A stretch of DNA of 7,923 nt from contig JAISJZ010000122.1 of NCBI GenBank assembly GCA_031261125.1, forward strand, positions 1-7,923. The letters are read 5' to 3'. The stretch comes from Planctomycetaceae bacterium. GTDB taxonomy: Bacteria > Planctomycetota > Planctomycetia > Pirellulales > Thermoguttaceae. This document shows, piece by piece, positions 1 to 6,003 of this stretch; within the stretch, counting starts at the first letter, position 1; each line of letters starts with the position of its first letter. The notes beneath the pieces are model-generated. The model searched no databases and was not told the DNA's origin. It saw nothing but the letters and a program-made list of their open reading frames with translations. Made by a program: the position numbers and the translations under genes.

Positions 1-1155
1 CTTGTTCCGCAAACAAAGACAGAAGCCCTGCCGGTAACAAAAGCGGACGACCTTGCCGCAATCATTTTTACGTCCGGTTCAACGGGACCTGCCAAGGGCG
101 TTGCGTTCACCCATCTGAATTTCGATACGCAAGTCAGTGAAATTCAAAAGCGGTACAATATTCAGCCCGGCGAAATTGACTTGGCGTGTTTTCCGTTTTT
201 CGGACTGTTTGACTGCTTGATGGGCGTAACAACGGTGATTCCCGATATGAACACATCGAAGCCCGCCACAGCAAATCCGGCGAAACTGCTGGAACAGGCA
301 AACCGGCGGAAAATCACACAATCGTTCGCCTCGCCGGCGGTCTGGAATAAGGTTGCCGATTACTGTTTGCAAACGGGCAAACGGTTTGAGACGCTGAAAC
401 GGGCAGTGTCTGCCGGTGCGCCGGTTTCAGACAAGATTCTTAAAAAATTGAGTAAGGTCCTGCCGGTCGGTGCCGATATTTTCACGCCGTATGGTGCTAC
501 AGAATCCCTGCCGGTTGCGTCCATTTCGTATCGGGAACGAACAGCAGCCCGCAGCGAAAACAAGGGAAACATCGGCGTTTGCGTAGGAAAACGGTTTGAT
601 ACGATACAGTGGAAAATCATTAAAATTACGGACGAACCCATTACGCATTTGGAATCAGATAACACGAATTTCATCGGCGAACTTTGCGTTTCCGGTCCGC
701 AGGTTACGAAGGAGTACGTCAACCGCCCCGAAGCAAACGCCGTGTCGAAGATAACGGACAAGGACGGCAATGTTTGGCACCGTATTGGCGATACCGGATA
801 CATTGATGAACAAGACCGGTTTTGGTTTTGCGGCAGAAAGGCACACCGGGTTGAAACGCCGGACGGAACGTTATTTTCGATTCCCTGTGAAGCCGTGTTT
901 AATCAGCACCCGAATGTGTATCGGTCGGCATTGGCAAAACAACAATCCGCAGCGTCCGCAAGGATATTTATCGAACCGTATATTTTTCCGAATACGCCAA
1001 AAGAGCGGGATAAACTTTTAGCCGAATTACGGCAACTTGCCTCGGCAAATCCGTTGACAAAAACGGTTTCGGATATTAGAATACTGAAGTCGTTTCCGGT
1101 TGATGTCCGCCACAACATCAAAATCAACAGGGAATTGCTGTCAACCCTACGTTAG
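1..1155 (+). CDS. oleC: OleC-type AMP-forming ligase / olefin beta-lactone synthetase, 5' end missing
   Basis: The reading frame is open from base 1 and ends at TAG 1153-1155, giving 384 visible residues. The family is usually about 550-570 residues, so roughly 170-190 N-terminal residues lie before the window. Visible motifs of the ANL (acyl-CoA synthetase) superfamily are, in fragment numbering: the phosphate-binding loop IIFTSGSTGPAKGV (21-34), the TPYGATE motif (162-168), WHRIGDTGYID with the ribose-binding Asp (Asp264), CGRKAHRV (277-284), and the C-terminal catalytic Lys in VDVRHNIKINRE (Lys374). The wording around these motifs, such as VIPDM, SAGAPV, IPCEAVFNQHP and the VDVRHN-K-I-RE tail, is that of OleC rather than of ordinary fatty-acyl-CoA ligases. 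OleC uses ATP to close 2-alkyl-3-hydroxy acids into beta-lactones in head-to-head olefin synthesis, working with OleA, OleB and OleD. Those partners are not in this window, so the exact substrate is inferred. A cytoplasmic enzyme is expected. The stop codon falls within a short palindromic element. Confidence 0.85.
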   Translation, partial: LVPQTKTEALPVTKADDLAAIIFTSGSTGPAKGVAFTHLNFDTQVSEIQKRYNIQPGEIDLACFPFFGLFDCLMGVTTVIPDMNTSKPATANPAKLLEQANRRKITQSFASPAVWNKVADYCLQTGKRFETLKRAVSAGAPVSDKILKKLSKVLPVGADIFTPYGATESLPVASISYRERTAARSENKGNIGVCVGKRFDTIQWKIIKITDEPITHLESDNTNFIGELCVSGPQVTKEYVNRPEANAVSKITDKDGNVWHRIGDTGYIDEQDRFWFCGRKAHRVETPDGTLFSIPCEAVFNQHPNVYRSALAKQQSAASARIFIEPYIFPNTPKERDKLLAELRQLASANPLTKTVSDIRILKSFPVDVRHNIKINRELLSTLR

Positions 1156-1175
1156 CGGCGGTGCTTGCACCGCGT
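1149..1175. repeat. Short palindromic element, copy A (oleC stop / oleC-fabZ gap)
   Basis: The flank ACGTTAG (1149-1155) is followed by the perfect palindrome GCGGTGCTTGCACCGC (1158-1173), a 7-bp stem around a TT centre at 1165/1166. The oleC stop codon TAG is the last three bases of the flank. The stem ends 7 bases before the fabZ ATG and takes up the place where a ribosome binding site would be. In RNA it could form a hairpin that dampens read-through or limits fabZ translation. The bases after it (GTTGTTT) are only a weak T-run, so a true intrinsic terminator is doubtful. It has the same flank, flank-to-centre distance and core as the palindrome inside proS at 2503-2530. Confidence 0.5.
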
Positions 1176-1180
1176 TGTTT

Positions 1181-1621
1181 ATGTCAGGTATCGAAGAAGT
1201 AAAAGCGGCAATACCGCACCGCGAACCATTCCTCTTCGTGGACGAAATCGTCGAATACGAAGATAAACGGATTCTGTGCAAAAAAACGTTCACCGGTGAA
1301 GAGGACTTTTTCCGCGGACATTATCCCGGCGGTCCGCTTGTTCCCGGTGTACTGCTGTGCGAAGCGGCAATGCAGACCGGTGCCATTTTGTTGACAAAAA
1401 TTTTCGCCGACGAGTCCCTCGACGGCAGGGTTCCTGTCGTTGCAAAAATGGGCGAAGTGCGGTTCAAACAAATGGTGCATCCCGGCGACACGGTTTTGAT
1501 GGAAGCAAAATTCCGCGATAAAATGAAAAATGTCTATTTCCTGCACGTTAAGGTTACCGCTAACGGTAAAACCTGCGTGCAGTTCGATGTCGCCTGTGCG
1601 TTAACAGAGAAACCGGAATAA
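1181..1621 (+). CDS. fabZ: FabZ-type 3-hydroxyacyl-[acyl-carrier-protein] dehydratase
   Basis: The 146-residue product matches the usual FabZ length and has a single hot-dog fold. FabZ removes water from 3-hydroxyacyl-ACP to give trans-2-enoyl-ACP in type II fatty acid synthesis, acting as a soluble oligomer. Seen here: the N-terminal signature IPHREPFLFVDEI, then FRGHYPGGPLVPGVLLCEAA with the catalytic His47 and Glu61, spaced 14 residues apart as in known FabZ proteins. Next come the hot-dog strands KMGEVRFKQMVHPGDTV and a terminal FDVACAL. The ATG at 1181 is chosen because the family signature begins right after it. The frame stays open upstream, but that part lies inside oleC. No Shine-Dalgarno site is visible, and a hairpin ends 7 bases before the start. 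It lies 25 bases after oleC and 13 before proS. FabZ acts on 3-hydroxyacyl chains and OleC on 2-alkyl-3-hydroxy acids, so it may be a pathway-specific paralog, although the general housekeeping enzyme is equally possible. Confidence 0.87.
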   Translation: MSGIEEVKAAIPHREPFLFVDEIVEYEDKRILCKKTFTGEEDFFRGHYPGGPLVPGVLLCEAAMQTGAILLTKIFADESLDGRVPVVAKMGEVRFKQMVHPGDTVLMEAKFRDKMKNVYFLHVKVTANGKTCVQFDVACALTEKPE

Positions 1622-1634
1622 CAATAAAACGGCT

Positions 1635-3437
1635 ATGCTTTGGACACAAACACTAATTCCCACGATGAAGGAAACGCCGGAAGGTGCCGAAATTCCTTCG
1701 CATATCCTGATGCTCCGCGCCGGTTTGGTTGCCCAAATGATGGCGGGGGTTTACGCTTATCTGCCGCTTGGACTGCGCTCGCTGCAAAAGGCGGCGAACA
1801 TTGTCCGTGAAGAAATGAATAAAACCGGTGCCGTCGAATTACTGATGACCGCCCTTGCACCGCAATCGTTGTATGAACAAACGAACCGGGTTGAAGCGTT
1901 CGGCAACGTTCTCATCAAGACCGACTTGCGCCGTGCCGGCAAAAAAGTTCCGGTCGTGTTCTGTCCGACGCACGAAGAAGAAATCACCGACATCATATCC
2001 CGGTTTGTATCGAGTTATCGGCAACTGCCCGTGACGCTGTACCAAATTCAAACAAAGTTCCGCAATGAAGGACGTCCCCGTTTCGGTGTTTTGCGGACGA
2101 GTGAATTTTTGATGAAAGATGCGTATAGTTTCCATACAGACATTGAAACGTTAAACGCAACGTACAAGAAAATGTACGATGCATACTGCAAGATTTTCTC
2201 CCGTTGCGGTTTGCCGTTCCTGCCGGTCGAAGCAGAATCGGGACCCATCGGCGGCGATGCGTCGCACGAGTTTATGATACCGTCGGTCAACGGCGAAGAT
2301 AAAGTCGTTCATTGTGAAAAGTGCGGTTATGCGGCGAACACCGAAAAAGCCGAAATCGGCGAAACATCTGTGTTAGCCGGCAAGGACTTGTCCCTGCTAA
2401 AACCCGTTGCCGAACTTGATACGCCCGGCGCGCACACGATTGAGCAAGTTTGTAAATTTCTGAAAGCGAAACCGGAGCGGTTAATTAAGACGCTGATTTA
2501 TAACGTTAGTTCTCCCGCAAGCGGGGGAACGGCTGGCAACACCGTTGCCGTTCTCGTTCGCGGCGACCACGATGCGAACGAAAACAAAATCCGCCGGTTT
2601 TTAGCCCCGCTGCTCGGCGGCGGGGGCGGCATAAAAGTTGAACTGGCTGATGAAAAGACGATTGAAGACGCAACCGGCGCGCCGGTCGGCTTCGCCGGTC
2701 CCGTGAATCTTGCGGAAAAAATACCAGTGTATGCCGATTACAAAGTATTGAGCGTTGTCAATGCGATTGCCGGCGCAAACAAGGCGGAGAAACATTTGGT
2801 CAACGTGAATGTTGACCGGGATTGGAAACCGGACGGCATTGCTGATTTACGGAATGCCGTTGAAGGTGACGCGTGTCCGCACTGCGGAGCAGTGATGACT
2901 ATCCGCAATGCGATTGAAGTCGGTCACGTTTTCAAACTCGGTACGAAGTATAGTGAAGCATTGAATGCAAAATTTCTCGATGCCGACGGTTCGGAAAAAA
3001 CAATCATAATGGGCTGCTACGGAATCGGTGTGAACCGAATGATTGCCGGTGTTGCCGAAACGTCCTATGATGATGCCGGTTTGATTTTTCCGGTCAATCT
3101 TGCGCCGTATGAAGTTGTCATTACGCCGATGAAACTTGATGATGGCACGCTGGGTATAGCACAGAAGTTAGCCGCCGGTTTGGAAGAGCGGGGTGTTGAC
3201 GTGATAATAGACGACCGCGACCAGCGACCGGGCGTGAAGTTCAAAGATGCCGACCTGATTGGTTTTCCGTTCCGTATTGTTCTCGGCGAAAAAGGACTTG
3301 CGGACGGCAAAATCGAAGTAAAATGGCGTTGGGAAAAACAAGCAACACTGCTGCCGTTGGACGGTGCCGTTGACGAAATTGCGGCATCGTTAACCGAGGA
3401 ACGCAAAACTAGTGAACGGTTCAAAGACCAAAGATAA
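1635..3437 (+). CDS. proS: Prolyl-tRNA synthetase, bacterial type with editing domain
   Basis: This 600-residue class II synthetase charges tRNA-Pro with proline using ATP, in the cytoplasm. Order of parts: the N-terminal opening MLWTQTLIPTMKETP with the motif 1 region (about 1-80); the proline-site loop THEEE (112-116); motif 2 FRNEGRPRFGVLR, with the motif 2 arginine at 143, continuing into SEFLMKDAYSFH. An inserted YbaK-like editing domain (about 225-400) has Lys285 in LIKTL, probably equivalent to the editing lysine of E. coli ProRS. Then come IEVGHVFKLGTKYSEA, motif 3 GCYGIGVNRM (460-469, Arg468), and the anticodon-binding domain (about 483-580). Two CxxC pairs (CEKC and CPHC) flank the editing domain and could bind zinc. 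The editing domain carries about 8 extra residues (SPASGGTAG region, near 292-301), encoded by a palindrome. ATG 1635 gives the standard N-terminus; no Shine-Dalgarno site is seen. The gene starts 13 bases after fabZ and ends 10 before the kinase. Confidence 0.98.
   Translation: MLWTQTLIPTMKETPEGAEIPSHILMLRAGLVAQMMAGVYAYLPLGLRSLQKAANIVREEMNKTGAVELLMTALAPQSLYEQTNRVEAFGNVLIKTDLRRAGKKVPVVFCPTHEEEITDIISRFVSSYRQLPVTLYQIQTKFRNEGRPRFGVLRTSEFLMKDAYSFHTDIETLNATYKKMYDAYCKIFSRCGLPFLPVEAESGPIGGDASHEFMIPSVNGEDKVVHCEKCGYAANTEKAEIGETSVLAGKDLSLLKPVAELDTPGAHTIEQVCKFLKAKPERLIKTLIYNVSSPASGGTAGNTVAVLVRGDHDANENKIRRFLAPLLGGGGGIKVELADEKTIEDATGAPVGFAGPVNLAEKIPVYADYKVLSVVNAIAGANKAEKHLVNVNVDRDWKPDGIADLRNAVEGDACPHCGAVMTIRNAIEVGHVFKLGTKYSEALNAKFLDADGSEKTIIMGCYGIGVNRMIAGVAETSYDDAGLIFPVNLAPYEVVITPMKLDDGTLGIAQKLAAGLEERGVDVIIDDRDQRPGVKFKDADLIGFPFRIVLGEKGLADGKIEVKWRWEKQATLLPLDGAVDEIAASLTEERKTSERFKDQR
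2503..2530. repeat. Short palindromic element, copy B, in frame inside proS
   Basis: The flank ACGTTAG (2503-2509) leads into an inverted repeat at 2509-2530. Its arms GTTCTCCCGC and GCGGGGGAAC pair over 10 bp, with one G-T wobble and an AA centre at 2519/2520. It is read through in the proS frame as N-V-S-S-P-A-S-G-G-T, in a loop of the editing domain between KTLIY and VAVLVRGDH. As I recall them, the same segment is about 4 residues shorter in E. coli ProRS and about 8 shorter in B. subtilis ProRS. This fits an in-frame insertion tolerated in a surface loop. The flank and its distance to the centre are identical to the element at 1149-1175. Confidence 0.5.
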
Positions 3438-3440
3438 AGG
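3436..3440 (+). promoter_or_regulatory. Ribosome binding site AAAGG of the kinase gene
   Basis: AAAGG overlaps the proS stop codon (TAA 3435-3437) and lies 7 bases before ATG 3448. It is the only clear Shine-Dalgarno-like site in the window. It decides the start in favour of ATG 3448 over the in-frame GTG at 3412, which lies inside proS. Its overlap with the stop codon also suggests translational coupling with proS. Confidence 0.6.
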
Positions 3441-3447
3441 CAGTTCA

Positions 3448-6003
3448 ATGACCATATCCGAAGACCAAGTTCCATTGACAGTGCCGAAACGCCGACCGGT
3501 GTCGTTGCGTTTGATGTTTGCTGCTGCTGTAGGAATTCCCGTCCTGCTGCTCTTCGGATTCCTCTTTATCAGCGAGTATTATAACAGCCGGATTGAGTCC
3601 GCAAAAAAAATGCGGGATACAATGATTCGGGAAGTCATTTCCCGTGCCAAGATGCTGAATCATCATCTAACGAAGATGACCAGTTGTCCCGACCAAATTG
3701 CCCAGTCGTTGAGTATCCGCAAACCGGCAAACATCGGCGAAATGCTGTCGTATCAGTACGCAATGCTCGCGGATAACCCGAACATCTACGGTAACGTGAT
3801 TGCTTGGGAACCGTTTGCGTTCGACCCGAAAGAAAAATACTGCTGTCCTTATGCTTGGCGGGATATGGAAAAGGACGGTGCTGTTTCGTACAAGATGTTT
3901 AACCCGGAAAATAATTACGATTACTTTACCGGCTGGGAATGGTACGATGAACCGAAAAAACGTTATAACGGTAAGCCGGAACAGACAACGCGTCCGTTGA
4001 AACTTTCCGAACAGGCGGAAAAAGACGGCAAGGTTCCCCGGATTGAACCGGGACTTTGGAGCAAACCGTACTTCGATGAAGGCGGCGGCAACGTGCTGAT
4101 GTGTACTTATTCCGCTCCGTTTTTCCGGGACGGTCAATTTTCCGGCGTAGTAACTTGCGACATCACGACGGATTGGATGACGGAATTTTTATTGCAGGAA
4201 GCGTTTGAAGACGGTAATTTCGTCTTGCTGGGAATTGACGGCGAAATTATTTCGCACCCGAAGTCGGAATACATAATGAAAGACATAAACAGTATCGTCC
4301 GGCAGCGAAAATTGACGGACTGGTATGTTCCGCTGCGGAAAATGGAAGCGTTTGCCAAGATATTTGAGCCGGAAAGGATGAACAGCGACGACTTGGACGA
4401 CAGCAAAATTTATCTTCCTGCTCTTTCGCTGGAAGTGTCAGCATTGACGCAAAACCATTTATGCTGGCTGGAAGCGGCGCAAATCCCTGAAACGGGCTGG
4501 CTGCTGGTGTATCTCATACCGAAAGAAACAGTGTTTCGGGTGATTGATGCCCGGTTTCAAAGCAGCGTTTTCTTTTTGACGAGCGGACTGCTAACGATAT
4601 GCGGTTATCTGTTTTGGCATATTGACAGACGGATTATCAAACCGCTGCAACATTTATCGTCGGCAACGCGGAAGATTTCCGGCGGCGATTTCAATTACCA
4701 AATTGCCGAAGACAAACTTGCCGGTCGGGAACTGCTGGAACTGGAAGAAAATTTTAACACGATGGCAGTAACGCTGCGGCAAAGTATTGACGAGGCGGTT
4801 CAAAACGCCGCCGACAAAGAACACGCCGAAGCAACGAGTAAAGCGAAAAGCGAAATCCTGATGCTGGCGGGACACGAACTCCGCACGCCGCTGTCCGGCA
4901 GCATCGGGGCAACCGACCTTCTGCTGCAAACCGAACTATCGCCGAAACAGCACGAATATATCGAATTGCAAAAAGCATCAAACACATCGCTGCTCCTGCT
5001 TATCAACAACATCTTGGATTATTCTAAACTGGATTTCACTGCCGGAAACGTTCGGGTTTACGAAAAAGATTTTCTTCTGCAAAACACGGTGAACGCTGTG
5101 ATAGAAACATTAAAACTGCTAGCCGAGTCCAAAGGATTAACGCTCCGCTGCAAATGGGGGGATGGTCTGCCTCGGCGAGTTCGCGGCGATGAAAGCCGCC
5201 TTCGGCAACTGCTGTTGAACCTGTTGGGAAATGCCATTAAATTTTCCAAAGACAGCGGAATCTTGGTGAATGTTGCGGCAGTTGCCTCTGATGTCCGTTT
5301 GCCGGGGAAACGGTTTATTTTTGAGGTGATTGACCACGGTATCGGTGTTCCGCCGGAACATCAGAAACATTTATTCACGCAGTCAAAAATTGAGGATATT
5401 TCAACGCAGTACCACGGCGGAATGGGATTGGGTTTAACGATTTCCGAGTCCATTGTTGATGCCCTGAACGGCACTATCGGACACCGTGAAACGCCGGGCG
5501 GCGGTTCAACATTCTGGTTTTCGATTCCCTTGTCGGAAGCAAAAGAAGAGCAAGAGAGCAAAACAGCGGATGATTACCAAATGCCGGCTCCAGATTCTGC
5601 CGTTCGGGAAAAACAGTACCGGATTTTAGTTGCCGAGGACAACCGCATTAACCGGATTGTCATCAAGGAGATTTTAAGTAAAGCCGGTTATGAAAGTGTA
5701 ATGGCGGAGGACGGACGCAAAGCCGTTGAAATATGGAAGAACGAAACGTTTGATTTGATTTTGATGGACTGTCAAATGCCGGACGTTGACGGATACGAGG
5801 CGACGGAATGGATTCGCCGGATTGAAAAAGAAGAGAACAGAGAACATTTCACTCCGATAGTGGCATTGACGGCAAACGCGGCACCATTGGATAAAGAACA
5901 TTGTTTGGAAATCGGAATGAACGCTTATCTGAATAAGCCGATTGAAATACCGGAGTTGCTCAAAACGCTCCGGCATCTGATGCAGACGAATCCGGCGGCG
6001 TAG
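3448..6003 (+). CDS. Membrane-bound Cache-HAMP hybrid sensor histidine kinase with receiver domain
   Basis: This 851-residue inner-membrane sensor is expected to autophosphorylate in response to an extracytoplasmic ligand and move the phosphate to its own receiver domain. Order: basic N-terminus; transmembrane helix 1 (about 20-42); a double-Cache-type periplasmic domain (about 46-370) with WYDEP (165-169), PYFDEGGGN (207-215) and the terminal strand GVVTCDI; transmembrane helix 2 (about 374-391); HAMP (about 392-445); a charged coiled linker. The kinase core has an H-box GHELRTPLSG with phospho-acceptor His476, an N-box around Asn595 (LLNLLGNAIKF), a G1 box DHGIG at 629 and a G2 box GGMGLGL at 657. 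The receiver (about 725-845) has the acidic pair Glu730-Asp731, phospho-acceptor Asp774 in LMDCQMPD, Thr808 and Lys830. All catalytic residues are intact. There is no HPt or DNA-binding domain, so an outside phosphotransfer partner is implied. It starts 10 bases after proS, and its last 44 bases overlap the convergent lipoprotein gene. Confidence 0.95.
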   Translation: MTISEDQVPLTVPKRRPVSLRLMFAAAVGIPVLLLFGFLFISEYYNSRIESAKKMRDTMIREVISRAKMLNHHLTKMTSCPDQIAQSLSIRKPANIGEMLSYQYAMLADNPNIYGNVIAWEPFAFDPKEKYCCPYAWRDMEKDGAVSYKMFNPENNYDYFTGWEWYDEPKKRYNGKPEQTTRPLKLSEQAEKDGKVPRIEPGLWSKPYFDEGGGNVLMCTYSAPFFRDGQFSGVVTCDITTDWMTEFLLQEAFEDGNFVLLGIDGEIISHPKSEYIMKDINSIVRQRKLTDWYVPLRKMEAFAKIFEPERMNSDDLDDSKIYLPALSLEVSALTQNHLCWLEAAQIPETGWLLVYLIPKETVFRVIDARFQSSVFFLTSGLLTICGYLFWHIDRRIIKPLQHLSSATRKISGGDFNYQIAEDKLAGRELLELEENFNTMAVTLRQSIDEAVQNAADKEHAEATSKAKSEILMLAGHELRTPLSGSIGATDLLLQTELSPKQHEYIELQKASNTSLLLLINNILDYSKLDFTAGNVRVYEKDFLLQNTVNAVIETLKLLAESKGLTLRCKWGDGLPRRVRGDESRLRQLLLNLLGNAIKFSKDSGILVNVAAVASDVRLPGKRFIFEVIDHGIGVPPEHQKHLFTQSKIEDISTQYHGGMGLGLTISESIVDALNGTIGHRETPGGGSTFWFSIPLSEAKEEQESKTADDYQMPAPDSAVREKQYRILVAEDNRINRIVIKEILSKAGYESVMAEDGRKAVEIWKNETFDLILMDCQMPDVDGYEATEWIRRIEKEENREHFTPIVALTANAAPLDKEHCLEIGMNAYLNKPIEIPELLKTLRHLMQTNPAA

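Noticed and set aside
365..374. Perfect palindrome GTTTGCAAAC inside oleC
   Set aside because: It is only 10 bases with no partner site or flanking signal. Several such palindromes are expected by chance.
360..803. 147-codon frame on the - strand inside oleC
   Set aside because: It is antisense to strongly conserved ligase motifs and has no recognisable family.
1100..1180. Upstream extension of the fabZ frame starting at ATG 1100
   Set aside because: It overlaps the conserved OleC C-terminal motif and would add 27 residues without any FabZ similarity. The family N-terminus starts at 1181.
1158..1180. Intrinsic terminator after oleC
   Set aside because: The hairpin is real, but only GTTGTTT follows before the fabZ ATG, so the T-run is weak. 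The close gene spacing argues for read-through. It is kept as a palindromic element instead.
3412..3447. GTG 3412 as the start of the sensor kinase
   Set aside because: It lies inside proS and has no ribosome site. ATG 3448 has AAAGG 7 bases upstream.
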